Notes: generated by a model not told the origin, from the letters alone. DNA of 17,687 bases from PSRF01 sp035457105 (GCA_035457105.1 DATIBX010000123.1:1-17687), one strand, 5' to 3'; shown: positions 8,709-15,925, counted from the first letter of the stretch. Numbers and translations are program-made.

Positions 8709-9996
8709 GAACCTGACTCTCCTGACGTAATTCGGACTCCGTTTCAGTGACACACTCCCACTTGGAATCGGCTAAGACAACGCCAAGGTCCGGCGTGGGT
8801 AGACGCCCTGTTCCGAAGTAGTCGCTGGGCTCGATTGAAAATGAAGCGGCGTTATAAATCGCGTCGACATGTTGGTTGTACACATTTCCCACACTAATGT
8901 TGAGTTGATATCTGCCCGGCAACAACTTGACTTGTGGGATGGTGCATCTGACTACAACCGGACTATCAAGCTTGGTCCATTCAAAGTCTGAGTAGTATGT
9001 GATGACGCTAAAAACCCTTAAGCCCGTCGCGTTATCAACGCCAATACCGAGGGTAGGATTAGTTATCGCTCGACGCGGATTCAGATCGAACTCCAGTATG
9101 AGGTCTTCGCCGGCAAATAACGTTGGAGTCGGTTCCTTATCTCCATTCATGATGCGGAGCTGAGAAAACACGGGCTCAGCATCTTTCGTCCGACCGGGAT
9201 GAACTCGCAGATCCGTCGTATCGCTGAATTCCTGGACTGCGACGTGATTAACGTACGCTTCAATCACCTCACGACATTCCCCGGCGACTATAAGTTTGCC
9301 ACCGTCGATCAGCATTCCCTTGCTGCAGAGTGATTGGACCGCCGCCATGCTGTGACTGACAAACAAAACGGTGATGCCATTTCGCGCGACAGATCCGATC
9401 TTGCCGAGGCACTTCTTTTGAAACTGAACATCTCCGACCGCCAACACTTCGTCCACGAGAAGTATTTCAGTTTCCATGTGTGCCGCAACTGCGAAAGCAA
9501 GCCGGACATACATGCCGCTCGAATACCGTTTCACCGGGGTGTCGACAAATTTTTCAACTTCAGCAAAGGCGACAATCTCGTCAAATTTCCGAGCAATTTC
9601 AGCTTTACGCATGCCAAGGATGGCGCCGTTTAGATAAATGTTTTCTCGCCCGGTAAGTTCAGGATGAAAGCCGGTTCCGACTTCGAGCAACGACCCAATC
9701 CGGCCGTTGATGTGAGCGCGACCTCGAGTTGGTTTTGTGATTCGTGACAGGACCTTGAGTAGAGTGCTTTTCCCTGCTCCGTTACGACCGATAATGCCGA
9801 CGATTTCACCGCGACTGACTTCAAACGAAACGTCTTCGAGCGCCCAAATCGACTGCTGACTGATATCCGATGTCGCTCGTCTGAAAGGTCGGCTGACTGC
9901 AGAGCTCACCACATCGCGTAGAGTCTTGTAACGCTCCTGTTGGCCCAGGCGGTAACGCTTGCTCAACCCCTCACAACTGATTGCTATATTCGACAT
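8701..9996 (-). CDS. wzt: Polysaccharide ABC exporter, ATP-binding subunit with C-terminal domain
   Basis: The 431-residue nucleotide-binding subunit of a capsule/O-antigen ABC exporter. Residues 1-240 form the ATPase: Walker A GRNGAGKST (70-78), signature YSSGM (158-162), Walker B ILLVDEVLAVGD (178-189, catalytic Glu183) and the switch His215. The pre-Walker insertion (residues about 20-50) and GSLLEVGTGFHPELTGREN (101-119) are typical of the Wzt/TagH/KpsT group. Residues about 260-415 are predicted to form an extra beta-rich domain like the carbohydrate-binding Wzt C-terminal domain, which in O9a-type systems recognises a modified chain end. The partner permease lies 79 bases upstream. The ATG at 9996 is chosen; AAGG directly before it is too close for a normal ribosome site, and a GC-rich hairpin lies just upstream. 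Confidence 0.93.
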   Translation of the reverse strand: MSNIAISCEGLSKRYRLGQQERYKTLRDVVSSAVSRPFRRATSDISQQSIWALEDVSFEVSRGEIVGIIGRNGAGKSTLLKVLSRITKPTRGRAHINGRIGSLLEVGTGFHPELTGRENIYLNGAILGMRKAEIARKFDEIVAFAEVEKFVDTPVKRYSSGMYVRLAFAVAAHMETEILLVDEVLAVGDVQFQKKCLGKIGSVARNGITVLFVSHSMAAVQSLCSKGMLIDGGKLIVAGECREVIEAYVNHVAVQEFSDTTDLRVHPGRTKDAEPVFSQLRIMNGDKEPTPTLFAGEDLILEFDLNPRRAITNPTLGIGVDNATGLRVFSVITYYSDFEWTKLDSPVVVRCTIPQVKLLPGRYQLNISVGNVYNQHVDAIYNAASFSIEPSDYFGTGRLPTPDLGVVLADSKWECVTETESELRQESQVLG

Positions 9997-10005
9997 CCTT
10001 GGAGT

Positions 10006-10023
10006 GCGCCGGCCCGGCGGCGC
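10006..10023 (-). other. GC-rich hairpin just upstream of wzt
   Basis: Two perfect six-base arms (GCGCCG and CGGCGC) separated by six bases lie in the 79-base gap between wzm and wzt, ending ten bases before the wzt ATG. In the mRNA this stem would sit beside the initiation region. It has no following T-run in the direction of transcription, so it is not an intrinsic terminator for this operon. Confidence 0.4.
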
Positions 10024-10075
10024 TTTTCAAACCCTAACCCCTCACAACCAACTCACTTCTAAATTACTTCAAAAC

Positions 10076-10906
10076 TCAAATGACATCCGCAAATTCCTGC
10101 TCCATCCTCCGAAAGTAATAGAGCCCACCCACCAGCAGCACAAGCACAACGGCCACCGATGCCCAAATGAGGCCACCTTGAAACTCTGCGTTGCCCAGCA
10201 AGGACCAACGAAAACCTTCGACCACACCGGCCATCGGGTTTATTCCATAAAGCGCACGCCACTTCTCTGGAACAAGTGAACTCGGATAAGCAACTGGAGT
10301 AGCAAACAGCCAGAATTGAATGAGAAAGGTAATGGTGTAGCGAACGTCCCGATATTGAACGTTGAGCGCCGATAACCATAAGCCGATGGCCAAGGCTGTG
10401 AGTATCGCGAAAAGAATGAATGCTGGTAGTGCGAGGATTTGCCAGCCTGGAAGAATTCCGTAATAAAACATCATGCCTAACAAGATGACAAATGCGATGC
10501 AGAAGTCGACAAGGCCGCCTAGTACTGCGGAGATAGGGACCACCAATCGCGGGAAATAAACCTTTGTGATCAGATTCTGATTGCCAACCAGGCTGTTACT
10601 CGATTCAGTTAGAGCGTGTGCAAATAGTTGCCACGGGAGTAGCGCGCAGAAGGTGAAGATAGGATAAGGCAATCCATCGGAAGGCACTTTAGCGAGCTTA
10701 CCGAACGATAGACTGAAGATCAGCATCATGAAGAGAGGCTGGATCACAGCCCAGGCTGCCCCGAGCGCCGTCTGCTTGTAGCGTACTTTGATATCGCGCC
10801 AGGTGAGGAAATAGAGCAGTTCTCGATAGTGCCAGAGCTCGCGAAGACCGAGTGTGGTCCAACTCGTAGCTGGATCAATACGAAAAGAATGAGGGCTGGC
10901 AGCCAT
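10076..10906 (-). CDS. wzm: Polysaccharide ABC exporter, membrane permease subunit
   Basis: A 276-residue ABC-2 type permease. The N-terminal cytoplasmic part carries WHYRELLYFLTWRDIKVRYK followed by QTALGAAWAVIQPL, a hallmark of the Wzm/KpsM/TagG group, and about six membrane segments follow (visible near residues 55-75, 85-100, 115-145, 150-180, 185-205 and 245-265). With Wzt it moves lipid-linked glycan across the inner membrane using ATP. The ATG at 10906 is chosen; a TTG one codon upstream is also possible. It lies 106 bases after wzc across an AT-rich repeat region. Length and motif order are normal for the family. Confidence 0.93.
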   Translation of the reverse strand: MAASPHSFRIDPATSWTTLGLRELWHYRELLYFLTWRDIKVRYKQTALGAAWAVIQPLFMMLIFSLSFGKLAKVPSDGLPYPIFTFCALLPWQLFAHALTESSNSLVGNQNLITKVYFPRLVVPISAVLGGLVDFCIAFVILLGMMFYYGILPGWQILALPAFILFAILTALAIGLWLSALNVQYRDVRYTITFLIQFWLFATPVAYPSSLVPEKWRALYGINPMAGVVEGFRWSLLGNAEFQGGLIWASVAVVLVLLVGGLYYFRRMEQEFADVI

Positions 10907-11012
10907 CAAGTGGTAATTATGAATTGATATTTAAGAATTACTACGTTGTTCAAGGACTACTAAATCGCAAAAATTATCAATTATCAAAGGTCAAATGATA
11001 ATTCGTAATTAC
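10907..11012 (-). repeat. AT-rich intergenic repeat with hairpin and T-run
   Basis: The gap between wzc and wzm is AT-rich. It contains AATTATCA (10979-10986) and its exact complement TGATAATT (10996-11003), an eight-base stem with a nine-base loop starting about ten bases after the wzc stop. In the transcribed strand a run of five T follows within six bases, so it could act as a weak attenuator between the Wza/Wzc and ABC-exporter parts. The 13-mer AAAATTATCAATT also occurs in the gap near 15910, which points to a dispersed intergenic repeat. Confidence 0.45.
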
Positions 11013-13421
11013 TCAGGCTCCTACCTTTTCGTTCTCGTAATACTTCTGGCCGTAGTAGCCGTGGTAGTAGTAGTAATCAGGTGATTGCACGTTGATGTTG
11101 TTCAGTACCACTCCGAAAATTTTAGCCCCGACATCTGTCAATAGTTGTTTCGACCGTCGAACGATATGACGTGAACTCTTGCCTCCATGCACCACCAGTA
11201 AGACTCCATCAACTATGGTCGAAATCAACACGCCATCGGTGAACGAACTAATTGGTGGCGAATCAACCACAACATGCGTGAAATGATTTTCCAGCATTCC
11301 AATTAACCTGCGCATCTGGTCGGAACCAAGCAGTTCAGCCGGGTTTGGTGGAATTGGACCAGAGGTAAGCACATTTAGTCCCGTCGCCTCATCTTTCATT
11401 ACCATGGCAAGTATTTCCGACTCAGTTACATCACTTGAAAGAATTGAGCTCAACCCCAGTTGCCCGCGCATCCCAAAAATTGATTGCAGACGAGGCCTGC
11501 GCATATCCGCGTCAATGATGACTACGCTCACGCCAGTTTGGGCCAGACTGCACGCCGTGTTCACCGCAGTCGTTGTCTTCCCTTCTCCGGGTAGACTTGA
11601 GGTTACCAGCAGAGATTTTGGTGAACGACCGGCAGTGGAAAGAAGAACGGAGGTTCGTAAGTGACGATAAGCTTCGGCGAGTGGTGAACGTCCGTCGACA
11701 TTCATCAATAACTCAGCATTTCCATTGCCAGCGCCGTTCGTAGTGCGCTTTTGAAGAGCAGCTGAGCCGCCGAGAACACGGCGTCGAGTTGTGCTCTCAA
11801 CCGATGGAATAACTGCCAGCGCCGGCAGATGCAGCATTCGCTCAACCTCTTCAGTAGACCGTACTGTATCGTCAAGGTACTCAAGAAACAGGGCGACACC
11901 AACGCCCAGGCCAATCGAAAGGAAGAATGCGACAAATACTGTTCGCGCCCGGTTTGGGCCAACGGGACCATCAGGGACTAACGCATAATCAACGACTGAG
12001 ATATTGTTCGCCTTACCGGCGAGCACTACATCGTTCTCTTTTGAGCGTTGTAGGAGGTTCTCGAGCAGCGTCTTGTTGGTCTCAATCTCCTGTTGAATTA
12101 TGCGGTAATTAATTGACGCTTCGTTTTGCGTGAGCGTTTCAGCTCGTTGCTGATCAAAGGCTTTGCGCAAGCTCTGCTCACGTTGCAGGGTCTCCTGATA
12201 ACGCGTGTTGAGGTTTGTTAGGATTGTCGAGCTGCGGCGCGAACGTAAATCCCTCACCTGTCGGTCCACTTCGGTAATTTGCTGATCGACCTCTTTTACT
12301 TCCGGAGCTTCCTCGGTCGCATCGACTAAGAGTTGTGCGCGCTTTTGTCGCAATTCAGCCAACTTATTCTCGAGTTCATTTGCTTGTTTAGCATCACTGT
12401 CGGCGAGAGCATTGGCAGCACCGGGAAGACGCGCTGCGTTGTAGGCGGCTTCGGCAGTCTTGCGATCGTTTTCTGCTTCGAGGAGCTGTCGGTTTAGTCC
12501 GGCGAGTCGTTCAACGACTGTGTTTTGATTGGGATTAAGAGAGATTATCTGGTTGTTCTTCGCGTAGTTGACTAGTCGTTCTTCGTCACTCCGAATTCCT
12601 TGCTGCAATTCAGCGATTCGTTTTTGCAGGAAATCGCCAGTAGTACTGTTGGCTTCGGAATTCTTCTCCAAATTTGAGAAAACGTAGGTCTCTGCAATTG
12701 CATTAACGACCTTCTGGGCGACCTGGGGATCGGTAGTTTGAAACCCAATATCGATTAAACGCGTCTCTTTATAAAAACCGCGAGTCTCTTTCACAGGTTC
12801 AACTTTGAGTCCGGCAAGAATCGAATTGACGTACGGTGCAAGACGTCTCGCTTCGTTTAGATCTTCGCGTGACGTGTCTTGTGCGACTGCGTTGGTGAGC
12901 GGCAACTGCTCTTGTGGTTTGGCGTCTGGTTCGGGTGGTTTTCGTAGTCCGACCATTTGCAGAATTGTCTGCCACGAAGATCGCTTCTGCGCGGTATTTC
13001 CTTTCAGGAAATCGGGATTGTGCTCGAGATCAAGAGTCCGGACGACCCGCCGAATAAGTCCTGGACTGACGAGTATCTGCAGCTGGGTGTTGAAGTAGAC
13101 CGGGTCATCTGACGAACCGTAAAAATAAGGATTCTTACTTACGAGCGCCGAGTTGTTGTCTTCCAGGTTGACCTGCACACGCGACTGCGCTTCGTAGACG
13201 TCTGGCTTCCGCGCCATAAACACCAGCGATAGCATAGTAATCAGTGCGACGATGCCAATCACCAGCCACAAACGTTTGCGAATCGCACGCCAGTAGTCGA
13301 GGAGGTGGACTTCATTTTCAGCGTTCGGATCGACACCGTAATTGTAGGAGGGTGGTGTCTCGATTGTTCTATCGAGCGCGCTTTGATCGTCTCGTCTGAC
13401 CAGCTCGCGATTATTTTTCAT
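11013..13421 (-). CDS. wzc: Wzc-type polysaccharide co-polymerase with BY-kinase domain
   Basis: An 802-residue chain-length regulator fused to a bacterial tyrosine kinase. Order: cytoplasmic N-terminus; membrane helix about 51-70; Wzz-type periplasmic domain with long coiled coil (about 255-475, rich in Leu, Gln, Glu and Arg); second membrane helix about 494-514; then the kinase. The kinase shows Walker A LPGEGKTTT (Lys615), Walker A' VVIIDADMRRPR (Asp637, Asp639) and Walker B VVVDSPP (Asp720), and EAYR (583-586) resembles the oligomerisation motif. The C-terminus is a tyrosine cluster (eight Tyr within 783-795), the expected autophosphorylation tail. The ATG at 13421 is preceded by GAAGG with seven bases spacing. 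In this family, phosphorylation cycling controls export and chain length together with the outer-membrane Wza-type protein encoded just upstream. Confidence 0.95.
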   Translation of the reverse strand: MKNNRELVRRDDQSALDRTIETPPSYNYGVDPNAENEVHLLDYWRAIRKRLWLVIGIVALITMLSLVFMARKPDVYEAQSRVQVNLEDNNSALVSKNPYFYGSSDDPVYFNTQLQILVSPGLIRRVVRTLDLEHNPDFLKGNTAQKRSSWQTILQMVGLRKPPEPDAKPQEQLPLTNAVAQDTSREDLNEARRLAPYVNSILAGLKVEPVKETRGFYKETRLIDIGFQTTDPQVAQKVVNAIAETYVFSNLEKNSEANSTTGDFLQKRIAELQQGIRSDEERLVNYAKNNQIISLNPNQNTVVERLAGLNRQLLEAENDRKTAEAAYNAARLPGAANALADSDAKQANELENKLAELRQKRAQLLVDATEEAPEVKEVDQQITEVDRQVRDLRSRRSSTILTNLNTRYQETLQREQSLRKAFDQQRAETLTQNEASINYRIIQQEIETNKTLLENLLQRSKENDVVLAGKANNISVVDYALVPDGPVGPNRARTVFVAFFLSIGLGVGVALFLEYLDDTVRSTEEVERMLHLPALAVIPSVESTTRRRVLGGSAALQKRTTNGAGNGNAELLMNVDGRSPLAEAYRHLRTSVLLSTAGRSPKSLLVTSSLPGEGKTTTAVNTACSLAQTGVSVVIIDADMRRPRLQSIFGMRGQLGLSSILSSDVTESEILAMVMKDEATGLNVLTSGPIPPNPAELLGSDQMRRLIGMLENHFTHVVVDSPPISSFTDGVLISTIVDGVLLVVHGGKSSRHIVRRSKQLLTDVGAKIFGVVLNNINVQSPDYYYYHGYYGQKYYENEKVGA

Positions 13422-13474
13422 TTTAGAACCTTCAATTCAAAATTGGAGTGTTTCGCGTGATTTTCAAGAGTGAC

Positions 13475-14455
13475 CTAAGGGATGATTCGAACTGGCAACT
13501 GACTCACGCCCGGTGCGACGCCACCCATCAAACTCCGCAAAAAGCTTTTTCCAGCGGATGTCGGAACATCCACAATATCGTTTGCCAATAAAGCAACGTC
13601 GTCGGCATTTTTCTTTTCAATTGCGCCCAGATCTACAATAAGTTCTTTTCGGACTGCGGTGCCTGGCTCCTGCCTGACGATTCTGATCTTGTCTTTCTTG
13701 GTGTCGATCTTTGGACCACCAGCCATCGCAATGGCGCGGGTCAAAGTTATGGGCTCTTTCAGCGGAATCGTCATTGGCATGAAGACGTTACCGACCACGT
13801 AGACTTGATCTGCTTCGGGTACAGTTACGATATCACCGGCTTCCAGATAGGGATTAGACCTCGGATCGCCCTGCAACACATCGCTCAGTTTGAATGTTGA
13901 AAAGGCGTTTGCATCGTCGGTTTGGGTGTCCTGGCTACAAGCAGCTGCGTTGGTTGAGTGAACAATGTTTATTGCCTGTCCGGCTTTAGGGGACGGTCCC
14001 TTAGCGTAGGTCAGCAGTTCGAGCAATCGAATGCGGCGCTGGAGCTCAAATCTGCTCTGATCGTTTACTGCGCCAATGATCGCGACTTGGCGCGAGTGAT
14101 ACTCCTTAATAAATACGTCAACTTGCAGATTGCGATAGAAGCGGGCGTAGCGAGTCGAAATGTCTTTGGCGAGCTCGCCTTCGGTTCTACAGGCTGCTGG
14201 TATCTCGGTATCGATTAGCGGCATGCGGATCATTCCATTGCCCTCGACGCGAACCGCTTCGCGTGAAAGATTTGGTCGATTGAGGATGCGAATGTCGAGC
14301 ACGTCACTTGGGCCAATGCGATATCGATCGTCCGGGCTGGTGGTGGATATAAGTGATTGCTGAGGTGTCGCAGTAACAGCCACCGGCTGTTGCGCCAGTA
14401 AGGTACCGACGCTTATGAATAAAACCAGCAACGCCGCTTTAAATAATTCAGTCAT
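13475..14455 (-). CDS. wza: Wza-type polysaccharide export protein
   Basis: A 326-residue periplasmic/outer-membrane export protein. A signal peptide covers residues 1-21 (hydrophobic core AALLVLFISVGTLLA, likely cut before QQP), with no lipobox cysteine. A Poly_export domain starts at YRIGPSDVLDIRIL (residues about 43-119). A first SLBB domain begins near VAIIGAVN (124-131) and a second at VYVVGNVFMPMTIPL (218-232). The ATG at 14455 has a good AGGAG nine bases upstream and is preferred over a TTG two codons earlier. It would form the outer-membrane channel working with the Wzc-type protein encoded 53 bases downstream. It is shorter than E. coli Wza and lacks the lipid anchor, so it may follow the Wza-like short form; the C-terminal amphipathic helix is not obvious. 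Confidence 0.92.
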   Translation of the reverse strand: MTELFKAALLVLFISVGTLLAQQPVAVTATPQQSLISTTSPDDRYRIGPSDVLDIRILNRPNLSREAVRVEGNGMIRMPLIDTEIPAACRTEGELAKDISTRYARFYRNLQVDVFIKEYHSRQVAIIGAVNDQSRFELQRRIRLLELLTYAKGPSPKAGQAINIVHSTNAAACSQDTQTDDANAFSTFKLSDVLQGDPRSNPYLEAGDIVTVPEADQVYVVGNVFMPMTIPLKEPITLTRAIAMAGGPKIDTKKDKIRIVRQEPGTAVRKELIVDLGAIEKKNADDVALLANDIVDVPTSAGKSFLRSLMGGVAPGVSQLPVRIIP

Positions 14456-14472
14456 AATCAATGACTCCTGAT

Positions 14473-14503
14473 CTTCTCTGCGCCTCCGCGTCTCTGCGGT
14501 TAA
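14473..14503 (-). repeat. CGCAGAGACGC-type intergenic repeat before wza
   Basis: The gap between the small gene and wza contains a stretch whose minus-strand core reads CGCAGAGACGCGGAGGC (14498-14482) and continues CGCAGAG. The same 17-base core occurs at 4463-4447 with one mismatch. Tandem GCAGAGACGC-like units of this kind behave as dispersed intergenic repeats. It lies directly upstream of the wza ribosome site. Confidence 0.6.
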
Positions 14504-14511
14504 TTTCTTTC

Positions 14512-14796
14512 CTATTTCCCCGCGATGCCAATCCTTCTCGACAACAACGCCTCTCTCATGTGATTCGGATGGGCCAAATTCAGTACGGTATTACTCAACA
14601 GCACCAACAACTCTTCGTGATCGCGCTTAAAGACTCCGCTCAAAGGCTGCTCACCTGTTTTAACCACTATTCCGTCTCTGACCCATTGCCAGAACTGCGC
14701 CTGCGTGGTCCAAAACTGTTTTCGATCACGACAAACGATCAGCGCCGTCTTCTTCTTTCGCTTCTTCTTCTTGGCAATTTGTTTCTTATCGTCCAT
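14512..14796 (-). CDS. Small lysine-rich protein of unknown function
   Basis: A 94-residue protein not assignable to a named family. The first 17 residues are strongly basic (MDDKKQIAKKKKRKKK), suggesting contact with nucleic acid or acidic membrane lipid. The rest (for example TALIVCRDRKQFWTTQAQFW and GEQPLSGVFKRDHEELLVLL) has a normal mix of hydrophobic and charged residues, as expected for a folded domain. A good ribosome site, AGAGG, precedes the ATG at 14796 by nine bases, supporting a real gene. It is the first gene after the structured leader and 56 bases before wza, so it is probably co-transcribed with the export genes. A regulatory or accessory role in polysaccharide export is possible but unproven. 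Confidence 0.7.
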   Translation of the reverse strand: MDDKKQIAKKKKRKKKTALIVCRDRKQFWTTQAQFWQWVRDGIVVKTGEQPLSGVFKRDHEELLVLLSNTVLNLAHPNHMREALLSRRIGIAGK

Positions 14797-14820
14797 TTAA
14801 ATACACCTCTAGCCTTGCAT

Positions 14821-14889
14821 GCCTTCCTCGATAAAGCCGATCGGAAGCGTCATACACCGTACCCCGTGGGGAAGCCTCTCTTGCGAGGC
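14821..14889 (-). promoter_or_regulatory. Structured leader upstream of the small gene and wza
   Basis: Read on the minus strand this leader has three successive stem-loops: GCCTC/GAGGC (14889-14874), CCC/GGG (14871-14862) and CTTCC/GGAAG extended by GAT/ATC (14847-14823). The last ends about a dozen bases before the AGAGG ribosome site of the small gene. No known riboswitch class could be matched by eye. Confidence 0.35.
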
Positions 14890-14903
14890 AGCAGTTAATT
14901 GTC

Positions 14904-14935
14904 AAAATTACGGTCGACTAAGAACTCTGGACCGT
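14904..14935 (-). terminator. Possible intrinsic terminator after the LuxR-type regulator gene
   Basis: The stem ACGGTC/GACCGT (14935-14930 with 14915-14910), with a 14-base loop, starts four bases after the regulator stop codon and is followed by AATTTT. Six base pairs, a long loop and a short T-run make it weak. If real, the export operon needs its own promoter in 14797-14905; a perfect TTGACA at 14905-14900 overlaps this element, but no convincing -10 follows at 16-18 bases. Confidence 0.4.
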
Positions 14936-14938
14936 TTG

Positions 14939-15583
14939 CTACATCAGTAACTTCGAAATGAGTTCGGTGCGCCGCCTCACACCAAACTTGATAAAGACGT
15001 GTCGCAGATGAAACTTCACCGTCTGCTCACTGACACGTAAGCGGTTTCCAATCTCTGCGTTTGACATGCCCTCGACACAACAGAGTGCGACCTGGGCCTC
15101 GCGTCGACTGAGAGCCACGTTATCGACGACTCGGGCCATCGCTCGTTCAAACGCGGTCTCGCCTGGACCAACGCCGGGCTGAGAATACGGAGCCGTGGCA
15201 CCTCCGTTTTGCTTTCGGCGGTCAATTATTTCGGTAGGCAAGAAGCAGCGATAAAGGTTCGCCGGTTCCCTTTTGCCGTTTTCGCGGCCATTTCTCTCGA
15301 TACTTAGCTTGACGAGTAACCCTTCCAACCCCCGGCGAATGGTACTCAGGCTTCTCAGTCCGGTTAGTTCCATCAACTGGCGCGCAGTGAAGTGATCACC
15401 ATTTGAACCATTGACCGAAGCGGTCAGCATCGCTGCGTACAAACGCTGTTCGAGGCTTGTGTGACTGAGCGTTATGACTGCGGGAATGTATGGAGTTGGA
15501 CCAGCAGAAGGTTCGGTCTTCTCGCCCAAAGGGTAGGTTTTTAGTTCTGCCGCGGCCGATTCAGGGAGTTTGTCTGGGAACAT
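14939..15583 (-). CDS. Transcriptional regulator with winged-helix-like and LuxR-type HTH domains
   Basis: A 214-residue DNA-binding protein. The C-terminus (residues 158-214) is a clear LuxR/GerE helix-turn-helix: LSRREAQVALCCVEGMSNAE then IGNRLRVSEQTVKFHLRHVF. No phospho-receiver or autoinducer domain precedes it. Residues about 40-100 instead look like another helix-turn-helix (LEQRLYAAMLTASV, then FTARQLMELTGLRSLSTIRR and GLEGLLVKL), of the winged-helix kind. A Gly/Pro-rich linker lies between. It probably controls the polysaccharide genes transcribed in the same direction just downstream, or its own promoter. The ATG at 15583 is used; a TTG one codon earlier is possible. Ligand or signal is unknown. 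Confidence 0.85.
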   Translation of the reverse strand: MFPDKLPESAAAELKTYPLGEKTEPSAGPTPYIPAVITLSHTSLEQRLYAAMLTASVNGSNGDHFTARQLMELTGLRSLSTIRRGLEGLLVKLSIERNGRENGKREPANLYRCFLPTEIIDRRKQNGGATAPYSQPGVGPGETAFERAMARVVDNVALSRREAQVALCCVEGMSNAEIGNRLRVSEQTVKFHLRHVFIKFGVRRRTELISKLLM

Positions 15584-15831
15584 CAATCTCTATTTTTTGG
15601 AGCGACAGGACGAAACTTGGAGAAGTTTCTCACCAACCCTGAACACGAAATCGAGCCGGGGCGGAATCAGGTTGTTGGTGTTTACAAAGATTGAACCGGG
15701 TGGTTCCAAAAACTTAATTCATGTAGCTACAAAAGTTTAGTGCTCGGGAGTTAAGCCAATGAATCAAGAACCAAACGGGTCGGCAAAGACTAATTCGGCG
15801 AGCAGCTTCTGTCAAGCAAAACTGTTTAAAA

Positions 15832-15861
15832 GGGGTCAGGGGTCAGGAGCCAGGGTCCAGG
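15832..15861 (+). repeat. G-run repeat (GGGGTCA units), left copy
   Basis: Successive units GGGGTCA, GGGGTCA, GGAGCCA, GGGTCCA and GG on the plus strand. G-runs of 4, 4, 2, 3 and 2 could at most form a two-layer quadruplex. A related copy in opposite orientation lies at 16035-16077. Confidence 0.6.
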
Positions 15862-15911
15862 AGTCGTGAGTTTTAGGGCCGACGTTTGAGGAGGCTGTCG
15901 GGAGCCGAAAA

Positions 15912-15925
15912 TTATCAATTGATAA
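15912..15925. repeat. Perfect 14-bp AT-rich palindrome
   Basis: TTATCAATTGATAA is fully self-complementary. It shares AAAATTATCAATT (with its left flank) with the wzc-wzm gap, so it is probably part of a dispersed AT-rich repeat; an operator role is also possible. Confidence 0.45.

Noticed and set aside
10059..10379. Second minus-strand open frame overlapping wzm
   Set aside because: It is out of frame with a well-supported ABC-2 permease and shows a Gly/Arg/Cys-rich pattern typical of shadow frames.
14461..14898. Plus-strand open frame of 145 codons opposite the small lysine-rich gene
   Set aside because: It has no ribosome site, runs through the repeat before wza, and is antisense to a frame with a good ribosome site and more protein-like composition.
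15200..15218. Sigma-54-like TGGCAC/TTTGC pair on the plus strand
   Set aside because: The GG to GC distance is two bases too long, and it points away from the operon inside the regulator gene.
15759..15869. Short plus-strand open frame of 36 codons with GGGAG before its ATG
   Set aside because: Its second half is the G-run repeat and the composition is not protein-like, so it is probably a chance frame.
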